From: Rahnella ecdela
GTDB taxonomy: Bacteria > Pseudomonadota > Gammaproteobacteria > Enterobacterales > Enterobacteriaceae
DNA length: 64,000 nucleotides
Direction of reading: 5' to 3'
Assembly (NCBI RefSeq): GCF_019049625.1
Contig: NZ_JAFMOY010000122.1
Coordinates: 62,001 to 126,000 of the forward strand
Of the stretch, positions 28,306 to 36,694 are shown piece by piece; position 1 is the first letter of the stretch; the number at the start of each line of letters is the position of its first letter. The position numbers were made by a program, and so were the translations under genes. The notes under the pieces are model-generated. The model made no database searches, was not told the DNA's origin, and was given only the letters and a program-made list of their open reading frames with translations.

Positions 28306-29205
28306 GTGCCTTTACTCATTATCACTACCATTTTGTGGGCTTTTTCATTCAGCCTGATCGGTGTCTATCTGGCCGGACAGGTCGACAGCGTGTTTTCCGT
28401 GTTAGTCCGTTTAGGACTTGCTGCGCTGGTTTTCCTGCCCTTTCTGCGCTGGAAAGGTCATCAGCTCACCACCATTTTGCTGTATATGGCGGTCGGCGCG
28501 ATGCAGCTTGGCATCATGTATCTCATCAGCTTCGAAGCTTATCTTTACCTGTCGGTGCCGGAGTTCCTGTTATTTACGGTAATGACGCCGCTGTATGTCA
28601 CGCTGATTTATGACCTGATCAGCGGGCGCAAAATCCGCATCGGGTATGCGCTCAGCTCGTTGCTGGCGGTGGCGGGCGCGGCGATTATCCGTTACGACCA
28701 TATCAGCGAACATTTCATCATTGGCTTGTTGCTGGTGCAGGCGGCGAATATCTGTTTCGCCATCGGACAGGTGGGTTATAAACGTCTGATGGAAACCCGT
28801 CCGGTGCCGCAGCACACGGCGTTTTCCTGGTTTTATCTTGGGGCGCTACTGTGTGCGGTGGTGGCGTGGTTTCTGTGGGGTAATCCGCAAAAACTGCCGA
28901 CCACGAATCTGCAGTGGGGCATTCTGATGTGGCTGGGGATCGGCGCTTCAGGCCTGGGATATTTCATGTGGAACTACGGCGCGACGCAGGTCGATGCGGG
29001 AACGCTTGGGATTATGAACAACTTTCACGTCCCGGCCGGGCTGCTGGTAAATCTGGCGATCTGGCAACAGCAGCCGCACTGGCCGAGCTTTATCATCGGT
29101 GCCGCTGTGATTATGTCCTCACTGTGGGTGCACCGGCGTTGGGTCGTGCCGCGTCGCGAACAAAAGGCAGATGATCGCACGCATGTTGCCGCGCCGAACG
29201 AATAA
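28306..29205 (+). CDS. yigM: Biotin transporter YigM
   Basis: EamA/DMT-type transporter (299 aa, ten transmembrane helices in two repeats) matching E. coli YigM, the biotin uptake carrier. Conserved stretches include [25 protein letters not shown] and [19 protein letters not shown]. The start codon is GTG at 28306, which gives the conserved N-terminus. It is convergent with metR and their coding regions overlap by 95 bp. A BirA-like operator lies upstream. Confidence 0.93.
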   Translation: MPLLIITTILWAFSFSLIGVYLAGQVDSVFSVLVRLGLAALVFLPFLRWKGHQLTTILLYMAVGAMQLGIMYLISFEAYLYLSVPEFLLFTVMTPLYVTLIYDLISGRKIRIGYALSSLLAVAGAAIIRYDHISEHFIIGLLLVQAANICFAIGQVGYKRLMETRPVPQHTAFSWFYLGALLCAVVAWFLWGNPQKLPTTNLQWGILMWLGIGASGLGYFMWNYGATQVDAGTLGIMNNFHVPAGLLVNLAIWQQQPHWPSFIIGAAVIMSSLWVHRRWVVPRREQKADDRTHVAAPNE

Positions 29206-30046
29206 ACGCTTCGGTTACCGGCTGACGCTGTTCGCCGTCGCGCACGGCGGCGTACAGGCGGCTCCATAAGCCATCGCCCAGGGTTTTGGTCACGATCAGA
29301 CCCTGGCGCTCAAAACTCTCCACCACCCAGTGGGGCAGCGCCGCAATACCCATTCTCGCCGACACCATCTGGATTAATAACAAAGTGTTATCGACACTTT
29401 TCAGTGCCGGGCTGACGCCTGCCGGTTGCAGGAAATGCCGCCAGATATCCAGACGCTGACGCTGCACCGGATAAATCATCAGCGTTTCTGTGCTGAGATC
29501 TTCCGGCGTAATCACCGTTTTGGCTGCCAGCGGATGATCCGGTGCCAGCACCAGACGCACTTCAAAATCGAACATCGGGGAATAATGCAGACCGCTGCGT
29601 GGCAGAATGTCGGAGGTTAACACGATATCCAGCTCGCCCTGTTGCAGCGCGGGCTGCGGGTCGAAGGTCACGCCAGATTTGAAATCCATCAGTACCTGCG
29701 GCCAGTTCTGGTGGAAGCTATCCAGTGCTGGCGTCAGCCACTGAATACAGCTGTGGCACTCAATCGCGATACGCAGTGAAGCCTGATGTGGCTCATTACA
29801 GGCCTGCAACGCCTGCTGGATTTGCGGCAGCACCTGTTCTGCCAGATTCAGCATGATTTCGCCCTGCGGCGTAAAACGTAAAGGCTGACTTTTTCGCACG
29901 AACAACCTGAAACCGAGCCGTTGCTCCAGGTCGCTGAACTGGTGCGACAGAGCCGATTGGGTTTGATGAAGTTGCGAGGCGGCTGCGGCCAGTGACCCGG
30001 TGTTACGCAGTGCTTGCAACGTTCGCAGGTGTTTCAGTTCGATCAT
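29111..30046 (-). CDS. metR: LysR-type transcriptional regulator MetR
   Basis: Homocysteine-responsive activator (311 aa) of metE and other methionine genes. The N-terminal winged helix-turn-helix covers residues 1-60 ([20 protein letters not shown]). The effector domain starts at about residue 90 with [14 protein letters not shown], the cysteine-containing motif typical of MetR. It is divergent from metE with 104 bp between, the classical arrangement. Its 3' end runs 95 bp into yigM on the opposite strand. Confidence 0.95.
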   Translation of the reverse strand: MIELKHLRTLQALRNTGSLAAAASQLHQTQSALSHQFSDLEQRLGFRLFVRKSQPLRFTPQGEIMLNLAEQVLPQIQQALQACNEPHQASLRIAIECHSCIQWLTPALDSFHQNWPQVLMDFKSGVTFDPQPALQQGELDIVLTSDILPRSGLHYSPMFDFEVRLVLAPDHPLAAKTVITPEDLSTETLMIYPVQRQRLDIWRHFLQPAGVSPALKSVDNTLLLIQMVSARMGIAALPHWVVESFERQGLIVTKTLGDGLWSRLYAAVRDGEQRQPVTEAFIRSARQHACDHLPFVRDAARPNAGAPTVRT

Positions 30047-30109
30047 GAGGGTCCTTCACTGTGTCATGAATAATTTGCGCTTGTGGATTATACAGTACCT
30101 GCGGATTAT

Positions 30110-30133
30110 GGATGTGTAAACATCTGGATGGCT
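30110..30133 (+). promoter_or_regulatory. Candidate MetJ boxes in the metR-metE region
   Basis: Three adjacent 8-mers, GGATGTGT, AAACATCT and GGATGGCT (30110-30133), each match the met box AGACGTCT at five or six of eight positions. Tandem imperfect met boxes without spacers are how MetJ sites are built. They lie 18 bp before the metE start. MetR sites (TGAA-N5-TTCA) are not clearly identifiable. Confidence 0.5.
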
Positions 30134-30150
30134 AAACAGGAATTAAAAAG

Positions 30151-32430
30151 ATGACGATACTGAATCACACTCTGGGTTTTCCACGCGTTGGTCTGCGTCG
30201 TGAACTTAAAAAAGCACAAGAAAGCTACTGGGCAGGCAATTCCACTCAGGAAGAACTGCTGGCAACGGGACGTGAACTTCGCGCCCGTCACTGGAAGCAA
30301 CAATCTGAAGCCGGCGTGGATTTGGTGCCGGTGGGTGATTTCGCCTGGTACGATCACGTACTGACCACCAGCCTGCTGCTGGGTAACGTCCCGGCTCGTC
30401 ATCAGAATGCTGACGGCTCTGTGGATCTCGATACCTTATTCCGCCTGGGCCGTGGCCGCGCACCAACCGGTAAACCGGCAGCGGCGGCAGAAATGACCAA
30501 ATGGTTTAACACCAACTATCACTACATGGTGCCGGAGTTTGTGAAAGGGCAGAAATTCAAACTGACCTGGACGCAGCTGCTGGAAGAAGTGGACGAAGCG
30601 CTGGCGCTCGGCCACAAAGTGAAACCTGTTCTGCTGGGTCCGCTGACCTATTTGTGGCTCGGCAAAGTAAAAGGCGAGCAGTTTGACCGTCTTTCCCTGC
30701 TCAACGATATTCTTCCTGTTTATCAGCAGGTGCTGGCTGAACTGGCCAAACGCGATATTGAATGGGTGCAGATTGACGAACCGGCGCTGGTGTTGGAACT
30801 GCCGCAGGAGTGGCTGGATGCGTACAAGCCGGCGTACACCGCGCTGGAACAGAGCAAAACCAAACTGCTGCTGACCACCTATTTCGACAGCGTCGGGCAT
30901 AACCTCGACACTATCCGCCAACTGCCGGTTCAGGGCCTGCACATTGACGCCGTTGCCGGTCGTGACGACCTGCAAAACGTCATCAGTAAACTGCCACAAG
31001 ACTGGCTGATTTCTCTGGGCGTGATCAACGGGCGTAACGTCTGGCGTGCGGATCTGAGTACCTGGTTTGATCGTCTGAAGCCGCTGGTGGCGGGACGCAA
31101 TGTCTGGATTGGCAGCTCCTGTTCACTGCTGCACAGCCCGATTGATTTAAGCGTCGAAAGCCGTCTGGATGAAGAAGTCAAAAGCTGGTTCGCCTTTGCC
31201 CTGCAAAAATGCGCCGAGCTGGCATTGCTGACGTCCGCACTGAACAATCCGACCACTGAAGCGCAACAGAAACTGGCACAATACAGCGCGCCAATTCGCG
31301 CCCGCCGCGGATCCACCCGAGTGAATAATCCGGCAGTGGGTAAACGTGTGGCAGCGATTACCGGCGCAGATATTGAGCGTGCGCATGTCTACACTGAACG
31401 CGCCCAAGCGCAGCGCGCCCGTTTCAATCTGCCCGCCTGGCCGACAACCACCATCGGTTCATTCCCGCAAACCACCGAAATCCGCGGCCTGCGACTGGAC
31501 TTCAAACAAGGCCGTCTGGATAACACTAAATACCGCACCGGTATCAGTGAGCACATCAAACAAGCCATCAAAGAACAGGAACGCCTGGGTATCGACGTAC
31601 TGGTTCACGGTGAAGCTGAACGTAACGACATGGTCGAATATTTTGGTGAGCATCTCGACGGCTTTGTCTTTACGCAAAACGGCTGGGTGCAGAGCTATGG
31701 TTCACGTTGCGTGAAACCTCCGGTGATTATCGGCGACGTCAGCCGTCCGCAAGCCATTACCGTGGAGTGGGCGAAGTATGCGCAGTCTCTGACCGAAAAA
31801 CCGGTGAAAGGCATGCTGACCGGGCCGCTTACCATTCTTTGCTGGTCATTCCCGCGTGAAGATGTCAGCCGTGAAACTATCGCCAAACAAATCGCGCTGG
31901 CGCTGCGCGACGAAGTGGAAGATCTGGAAAAAGCCGGTATCGGCATCATCCAGATTGATGAACCGGCACTGCGTGAAGGCCTGCCATTGCGCCAGTCGGA
32001 GTGGAATGCGTATCTGCGCTGGGCGGTGGATGCATTCAAACTGAATGCTGCGATTGCCCGCGATGACACGCAGATCCACACCCACATGTGTTACTGCGAA
32101 TTCAACGACATCATGGATTCCATTGCCGCGCTTGATGCCGATGTGATCACTATCGAAACCTCGCGTTCCGATATGGATTTGCTGGAATCGTTCAAAGACT
32201 TCGAGTACCCGAATGAAATCGGGCCGGGCGTGTACGACATTCACTCACCGAATGTGCCAAGCGTGGAATGGATAGAAGCTTTGCTGCGTAAAGCCGCAGA
32301 TCGTATCCCGGCAGAACGCCTGTGGGTGAACCCGGACTGCGGTCTGAAAACCCGCGGCTGGCCGGAAACCCGCGAGTCGCTGGAAAATATGGTGAAAGCC
32401 GCCAAGCGCTTGCGCGCTGAGAAAGCGTGA
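30151..32430 (+). CDS. metE: Cobalamin-independent methionine synthase MetE
   Basis: Zinc enzyme (759 aa) that transfers a methyl group from 5-methyltetrahydropteroyltri-L-glutamate to homocysteine. The N-terminal barrel starts [15 protein letters not shown] (residues 8-22). The catalytic C-terminal barrel starts at about residue 430 (TTIGSFPQT). Zinc ligands lie in the HMCYCEF motif (His and Cys), a glutamate and the late [11 protein letters not shown] cysteine. The length matches E. coli (753 aa). It is divergent from metR, with a ribosome-binding site AGGAA and a terminator downstream. Confidence 0.97.
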   Translation: MTILNHTLGFPRVGLRRELKKAQESYWAGNSTQEELLATGRELRARHWKQQSEAGVDLVPVGDFAWYDHVLTTSLLLGNVPARHQNADGSVDLDTLFRLGRGRAPTGKPAAAAEMTKWFNTNYHYMVPEFVKGQKFKLTWTQLLEEVDEALALGHKVKPVLLGPLTYLWLGKVKGEQFDRLSLLNDILPVYQQVLAELAKRDIEWVQIDEPALVLELPQEWLDAYKPAYTALEQSKTKLLLTTYFDSVGHNLDTIRQLPVQGLHIDAVAGRDDLQNVISKLPQDWLISLGVINGRNVWRADLSTWFDRLKPLVAGRNVWIGSSCSLLHSPIDLSVESRLDEEVKSWFAFALQKCAELALLTSALNNPTTEAQQKLAQYSAPIRARRGSTRVNNPAVGKRVAAITGADIERAHVYTERAQAQRARFNLPAWPTTTIGSFPQTTEIRGLRLDFKQGRLDNTKYRTGISEHIKQAIKEQERLGIDVLVHGEAERNDMVEYFGEHLDGFVFTQNGWVQSYGSRCVKPPVIIGDVSRPQAITVEWAKYAQSLTEKPVKGMLTGPLTILCWSFPREDVSRETIAKQIALALRDEVEDLEKAGIGIIQIDEPALREGLPLRQSEWNAYLRWAVDAFKLNAAIARDDTQIHTHMCYCEFNDIMDSIAALDADVITIETSRSDMDLLESFKDFEYPNEIGPGVYDIHSPNVPSVEWIEALLRKAADRIPAERLWVNPDCGLKTRGWPETRESLENMVKAAKRLRAEKA

Positions 32431-32464
32431 AATAAAGAATCGTTGTGTTGTTGCTGAAACATTT

Positions 32465-32488
32465 GGGGCACTCCGGTGCCTCTTTTTT
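32465..32488 (+). terminator. Intrinsic terminator of metE
   Basis: GGCAC (32467-32471) pairs with GTGCC (32476-32480), loop TCCG, followed by TCTTTTTTA, about 35 bp after the metE stop. Confidence 0.8.
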
Positions 32489-32653
32489 ATTTTTACCTGA
32501 CTAATAGAGTTTATTCCTTTTGTCATACTGCCTGATGTCATAGGCTGAATGACGCCTCCCTTTCTTAAGATATTGCGATAATACTCGTTAGGCGGAGGAA
32601 ATTTCTTCCGGCTCAGACACACACGCAATTTATGAGTAATGGGAGTCATTATA

Positions 32654-33259
32654 ATGAACATACTTATTGTTGATCCGCTGCCATTTTTTATACAAGGCAT
32701 GGCATCTGGTTTAAAAAATATAATGCAGGACATTGAGGTGAAGGGGGTAATACACCCTGAGGATATTTGGGAGGTTCTGGAGGAGATGCATATTTCAGTG
32801 ATACTGATTGACGGTGGTTCAGAGAACAGTTCGCAGCTTACATTACTTGATGACATTGCTGCCCGCTACCCGCATATCCGTATTATTGTCATGCTCATGA
32901 AGGTCAGAAAGGATTCGCTGAGGCGCTTTCTTGAGCACCATGCGATCGCGGTGGTGTCAAAGGAAGCCTCACTGGAAACGATTTTTCAGGTGATAAAAAC
33001 CGCAAGTTGCGGAATGATTTGCATCCCTAATCCGGAAGGTGTTACTGAAATGGAGGGGGAGCAGGAATCCGTGATGAAGTTAAGTGACCGGCAAAGAGAA
33101 GTGTTAAAACTTATTGCGGCCGGTGAGTCAAATAAACAAATCAGCCGTCTTCTTAATATCAGTGCCGGAACAGTTAAATCTCATCTTGAATCTATTTACC
33201 GGCGACTTAACGTCAGAAACCGGACTCAGGCTGCCATGATGATGTCACCTGATGAATAA
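32654..33259 (+). CDS. Orphan LuxR/NarL-type regulator with degenerate receiver domain
   Basis: A 201-aa protein with a CheY-like N-terminal domain (about residues 1-120) and a LuxR-type helix-turn-helix (143-194: LSDRQREVLKLIAAGESNKQ and TVKSHL). The receiver keeps Asp7, the candidate phospho-acceptor Asp53 in ILIDGG, and Lys103. It lacks the second acidic residue beside Asp7 (Pro8) and the conserved Thr/Ser after strand 4 (MLM there), so phosphorylation-independent behaviour is plausible. The ATG at 32654 (GGAG 9 nt upstream) is preferred over the one at 32639. No sensor kinase is adjacent. AT-rich codons suggest transfer. It converges on the lysozyme/DUF2589 cassette, a possible target. 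Confidence 0.8.
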   Translation: MNILIVDPLPFFIQGMASGLKNIMQDIEVKGVIHPEDIWEVLEEMHISVILIDGGSENSSQLTLLDDIAARYPHIRIIVMLMKVRKDSLRRFLEHHAIAVVSKEASLETIFQVIKTASCGMICIPNPEGVTEMEGEQESVMKLSDRQREVLKLIAAGESNKQISRLLNISAGTVKSHLESIYRRLNVRNRTQAAMMMSPDE

Positions 33260-33407
33260 TTTTTTAATAAACAATTTTCTGTCAAATAAACCACTTCATT
33301 TATAATTAAACTCCTTTTTTTATTTGATATACACCAGGGATTATTTATTCAACCAGCCACCGCTGCGTGATTTTTCAGACGCTACTTTGGTAACGTCCGA
33401 AAGATAA

Positions 33408-33851
33408 TCAGGTTCCTGTCGTTACTTTTTTTTTGCTTTTCGTTACCGGTTTTTTTGTCCCGGCCACGATTGTCGTTGCCGCCTTTGCCCGGATACGTGG
33501 TTTTGCCGGTTTGCCTGGCGGCTTCACCCTGTCATTTTCCAGCGGCGTACCCAGCTTCCTCTTATCGCGTAACACCAGCCAGAAGTAATGGGTGGCGACC
33601 ATCGCGATGCCCACATCCTTCAGCGCCCAGAACGGGATCTCATTGGCGTAAAGTTGGGTGCCAAAAATCAGATAGGGCAAATTCAGTGCGCCCTGCGCAG
33701 CAAAGCCCAGTGCGGCGACAATCAGGCCGACGCGATACCAGACCGACATCAGCAAAATACGCTCATTGAGCGCACAAAAGAAAATCATCACTGCGGTTAC
33801 TGCATCGAGCAGGGTCAGCAGAAAAAATGCCGGCCATTCAAAGTGACTCAT
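33408..33851 (-). CDS. Small membrane protein with basic C-terminal tail (holin-like candidate)
   Basis: Protein of 147 aa, not recognised as a named family. Three hydrophobic segments lie at about residues 8-27, 38-58 and 72-92. A strongly basic Lys/Arg/Pro/Thr-rich tail runs from 95 to 147 and ends KSKKKVTTGT. Small size, three helices and a charged tail recall phage holins, and the cassette encodes a lysozyme that needs a way across the membrane; a holin role is inference. The ATG at 33851 comes 1 bp after the stop of the upstream gene and has GAGG 8 nt before it, so the two are coupled. An in-frame GTG at 33860 is an alternative. It is the last gene of the cassette. Confidence 0.6.
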   Translation of the reverse strand: MSHFEWPAFFLLTLLDAVTAVMIFFCALNERILLMSVWYRVGLIVAALGFAAQGALNLPYLIFGTQLYANEIPFWALKDVGIAMVATHYFWLVLRDKRKLGTPLENDRVKPPGKPAKPRIRAKAATTIVAGTKKPVTKSKKKVTTGT

Positions 33852-33852
33852 C

Positions 33853-34314
33853 TTATTCACCTCGCGTTGATTTATGAGTTGCGGCCCGTCTGCGCGGTGT
33901 TTTTGCGGCGGAAGGTGACGCAGTTGAAACGCCTTTAGCCCGCAAACCGCGCGCCACCCGTTTCAGTTCTCCGGCGACTTCGAGAATATCGCTGTCCTCC
34001 CGGCGGTTGAAAAAATTCGCCAGCCAGGCAATCACTCCGACACTCACTATTCCCAGGCCATAGCCCAGCCCCATTGCATTATCCGCCTGACTAAAATTCA
34101 TCCCCAGCCAGCGTGACACCAGCCCGCCGAGGGCAAAAGTGGCCGCGACGCTGATGCTGCAAATAATCAGCCCGGCAGATAAGCGTCCGTGCTGATGCAG
34201 TTTTTTCGGTTGCCAGAAGAAAGAAATACTCAGCCCGCCGAATAAACCGGAAAAGGCCGCCAGTATCTGGCTGATGAGAAAGCTTTGTGAGGATTCAAGC
34301 ATCACGGCTGCCAT
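33853..34314 (-). CDS. Small membrane protein with basic C-terminal tail (second holin-like candidate)
   Basis: Protein of 153 aa with three hydrophobic segments (about residues 12-33, 45-67 and 82-100) and a basic Ala/Lys/Arg-rich tail (104-153). The design matches the gene directly downstream, but the membrane parts do not align obviously, so the pair may form a hetero-oligomer. No family name can be given from reading. It starts with AGGAG 6 nt upstream and is spaced 61 bp from the cysteine-peptidase-like gene. A spanin, immunity or anchoring role is equally open. Confidence 0.6.
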   Translation of the reverse strand: MAAVMLESSQSFLISQILAAFSGLFGGLSISFFWQPKKLHQHGRLSAGLIICSISVAATFALGGLVSRWLGMNFSQADNAMGLGYGLGIVSVGVIAWLANFFNRREDSDILEVAGELKRVARGLRAKGVSTASPSAAKTPRRRAATHKSTRGE

Positions 34315-34375
34315 AGCGAACTCCTGTGAAAAGCGGTGCCACCGGCTGCGGCACCGAAGAGGAATAAAAACGGGC

Positions 34376-34948
34376 TCAGAAACAGATTAAAATTCCGGAG
34401 AAGTCATACTGCACGCCGTTGAGCGTCACCCTGTTGCCCACCGGCTGGTTGACCGCACCGTGGAAATTGGTGTCAGAATCGTAGGCATAAAAGCCCTGCG
34501 CGTTTCGCCCGAGTGCAATCCAGTGATCTCCGTTGTGCACCAGCGCCAGATAATAACCGGCGGCCTGGATCATTCCCTGAAGATTGGCGTTACTGTTGAT
34601 GACCGCCGCCGCATGACCAATTCGCGTGGTTTCTGGCACAATTAACGGCACCATTGGCGCATGCATTAATGCCTGATTGACCATGACCTGCACCTGATCG
34701 TTAAATCCGCGGGCGATGCCGACGCGCACCAGACTGGAGGGCAGGGACCGGGGAGCTGGCGGGGTAAAAATGGCCGGATAGCCAGCGGGCAAAGCATTTT
34801 GCTGCGCAATAATATCGTTATATACCGCGGCGCCCGTGGGTGTATTTACCGGCAGGCCATGATTGCGGGCATTTAATAATGCCGCCAGAGCGAAGGCACC
34901 GCAGGCATTACCACCCGCAGGTTGCTGAAGCGTAAAGGTTTCAAACAT
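34376..34948 (-). CDS. Papain-like cysteine peptidase candidate
   Basis: Protein of 190 aa with the layout of a papain-fold peptidase. Gln9 and Cys16 in LQQPAGGNACGAFAL would be oxyanion and nucleophile, His142 lies in VHNGDHWIALG, and Asp157 in YAYDSD. The GDHWIAL pattern with a small residue after the active Cys is typical of C39-, C58- or transglutaminase-like enzymes. No signal peptide is present, so the product is cytoplasmic unless released by lysis or another exporter. Substrate unknown. It lies between the barnase-fold gene and two membrane-protein genes in one apparent operon. It could be a toxin, a processing protease or a deamidase. Confidence 0.55.
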   Translation of the reverse strand: MFETFTLQQPAGGNACGAFALAALLNARNHGLPVNTPTGAAVYNDIIAQQNALPAGYPAIFTPPAPRSLPSSLVRVGIARGFNDQVQVMVNQALMHAPMVPLIVPETTRIGHAAAVINSNANLQGMIQAAGYYLALVHNGDHWIALGRNAQGFYAYDSDTNFHGAVNQPVGNRVTLNGVQYDFSGILICF

Positions 34949-35018
34949 GATGATACCTCTCAGTTAACAGATATAAGAAACGAACGGTGGGGTGAAAAAA
35001 TATCTATATCATTTCAGA

Positions 35019-35522
35019 TTACAGACAGGGTTTAATCATGACTCTGGATGTATTTTCATTTGTGCTTAAATAACGCTCCTGACTTTGTGGTGAATAAATA
35101 AGACGCTTTGCACTGCGATAACCGCGTACCGATTCCAGATCAGCGCTATACCATTTTTCGCCGCTCTTCTGCTCCGGCAACTGGACGCTGTCACCGCCAA
35201 TCTCTCTCTTGTTCAGCACCCAGATTTTCCACAGCGAGTCCTGTGCCTTGCCACTCCAGCCCTGCTTTTTGGCAAATTCACTGGTGACATATTGTGGCGG
35301 TAAAACATCGTCCTTATTTAATGTCCGCAATAACTTCACCAGTCCGGATTCGTCATTAACAGGCTTGTTATTATTTTTGTCTAATTGCTGATTGGCTTCC
35401 TGTACTGCGGTATCACATTTTATTTTATCTTCCGCATCCGCTGTTGATATAAACATTGCCAGAAGGAATAAAGCATTCAGTGCCGGGAATAATCCGGAAA
35501 GTGTATTACGGGTAATGGGCAT
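35019..35522 (-). CDS. Secreted barnase-fold protein lacking catalytic residues
   Basis: Protein of 167 aa. A Sec signal peptide covers residues 1-30 (cleavage after ADA). The mature part reads as a homologue of barnase (ribonuclease N1/T1 group): LPPQYVTSEFAKKQGW at 74-89, IGGD at 108-111, and KWYSADLESVRGYRSAKRL at 123-141 align with the corresponding barnase blocks. Barnase Arg83 and Arg87 are kept (Arg136, Arg140). The general base Glu73 is Ser126, and the position of the general acid His102 is Glu156; the protein contains no histidine. Cys36 and Cys166 may form a disulfide in the periplasm. It may be an inactive binding protein or an RNase with altered chemistry. Confidence 0.65.
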   Translation of the reverse strand: MPITRNTLSGLFPALNALFLLAMFISTADAEDKIKCDTAVQEANQQLDKNNNKPVNDESGLVKLLRTLNKDDVLPPQYVTSEFAKKQGWSGKAQDSLWKIWVLNKREIGGDSVQLPEQKSGEKWYSADLESVRGYRSAKRLIYSPQSQERYLSTNENTSRVMIKPCL

Positions 35523-35585
35523 GATGTGAGTTTCCTGTATTAATAGGGGGCCGGTATTAATGAATTATCTCAGGCCAGGGTTATT

Positions 35586-36038
35586 TCAGGACTGACTGAT
35601 AAATAAAGCGCGTTCAGCGGTGCGGCGACGGGTCAGCCCGGCAACCTGTTTGCCGCCCGCTTTATCCCAGCGCAGAAACTCATCAGCGGCACTCTGGTAT
35701 TGTTGAGCATTCAGCACCCTCAGCAGCGTTGAGCTTTTCAGATTGCCGACGCCGAGATTAAAGGTGAATGACACCAGCGCATCAAACTGATTCTGCGTCA
35801 GTGGCACCAGAACGTACTGATTCACCCCTTTTTCACTGACTGCCAGATCACGGCGCAGCAGCGTTTCAGCCTGGGCTTCGGTCAGTGCCACATTAAACAC
35901 TTCATCCGGCAGGATCAGATGGCCGTAGCCAATGGTCCATTTTCCGACGATATCCTGATATTTACTGAGGCTCAGTCCTTCGAAACTTTTGATCAACGCA
36001 ATACCTTTTGCGCCGGTAGATAAACGTGGCTCACTCAT
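35586..36038 (-). CDS. T4-type lysozyme (GH24 muramidase)
   Basis: Glycoside hydrolase family 24 endolysin (150 aa) that cleaves the MurNAc-GlcNAc bond of peptidoglycan. The catalytic pattern Glu-8-Asp-5-Thr is intact: Glu20, Asp29, Thr35 (SFEGLSLSKYQD, then WTIGYGH). The AxxSFTFNLGVGNLKSSTLL block and the final GLTRRRTAERALF are typical of phage lysozymes. There is no signal peptide or signal-arrest-release segment, so it needs a holin or lysis to reach the wall. Its start overlaps the upstream DUF2589-like gene by 8 bp. No phage structural genes are near. Confidence 0.85.
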   Translation of the reverse strand: MSEPRLSTGAKGIALIKSFEGLSLSKYQDIVGKWTIGYGHLILPDEVFNVALTEAQAETLLRRDLAVSEKGVNQYVLVPLTQNQFDALVSFTFNLGVGNLKSSTLLRVLNAQQYQSAADEFLRWDKAGGKQVAGLTRRRTAERALFISQS

Positions 36039-36624
36039 CTGTTAGTACCTCAGTTGCGTTAGGTTTGGGTATGACCCGGTTGGTGTACTCATCAATCAGG
36101 CGCATCACACTTTCGGGCGGCTCCAGCACCGTGAACTGCATTTCGATATCCACATGGCGGCTGTCGCGGCCCTCCTGATTTTTGCTGGCGGGTGAAAGGC
36201 TGACGTGAAAACGACTGACATTTTCCTCGCCACCTTCAACGGGCAACTGTTCGACGCCGTCGGTACGGATGGTCAGATGAACTTTCATCTTCTCCAGCAT
36301 CAGCCCGCGCGGGGTGGCCAGCGCGACCAGAGGGAGCTCGAAATGATGGTTATCGTCGAGCTGCATAATCATCGTGCGCGGCACCAGTGAACCGTCATCA
36401 AGGTGCTCAAAATAGGGATCGAGCGCCAGCATATACTGATGGGCAATCAACTGATTGGCTGCGCTTGCCGCTTGCTGCATGCCACGCGTCACTTCCTCCA
36501 GCGATACCGGCATCAGCCCTCCCGGAGGTGGCACAGGGGCCGAATTCCCGGCCGGAGGAACTGTTGCACCGGGCGGTACTTCACCTGAGGCTTTCCCGCC
36601 CCGTAACCAGCTTTTTAAAGACAT
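36031..36624 (-). CDS. DUF2589-like protein B
   Basis: Protein of 197 aa with a short basic start, a Pro/Gly/Ala-rich linker (about residues 15-40), then an alpha/beta domain. It resembles the DUF2589 family and its neighbour upstream. Both have a hydrophobic strand after a charged stretch (ELPLVALATPRG here) and the same C-terminal motif, PPES-MR-ID-x-x-T with KP (near 168-186). The function of DUF2589 proteins is unknown. No signal peptide is present. It overlaps the lysozyme gene by 8 bp, so the two are probably coupled in translation. Confidence 0.65.
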   Translation of the reverse strand: MSLKSWLRGGKASGEVPPGATVPPAGNSAPVPPPGGLMPVSLEEVTRGMQQAASAANQLIAHQYMLALDPYFEHLDDGSLVPRTMIMQLDDNHHFELPLVALATPRGLMLEKMKVHLTIRTDGVEQLPVEGGEENVSRFHVSLSPASKNQEGRDSRHVDIEMQFTVLEPPESVMRLIDEYTNRVIPKPNATEVLTDE

Positions 36625-36694
36625 AACCTGCTCCTGATTGAAAAGGCCCCGCGCTGGCGGCCTTCGGATAACACGTTGTCAGGCACAGGCTTTA

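Noticed and set aside
30047-30150. MetR sites (TGAA-N5-TTCA) between metR and metE
   Set aside because: Single TGAA and TTCA words occur but not in the required orientation and spacing, so none is reported.
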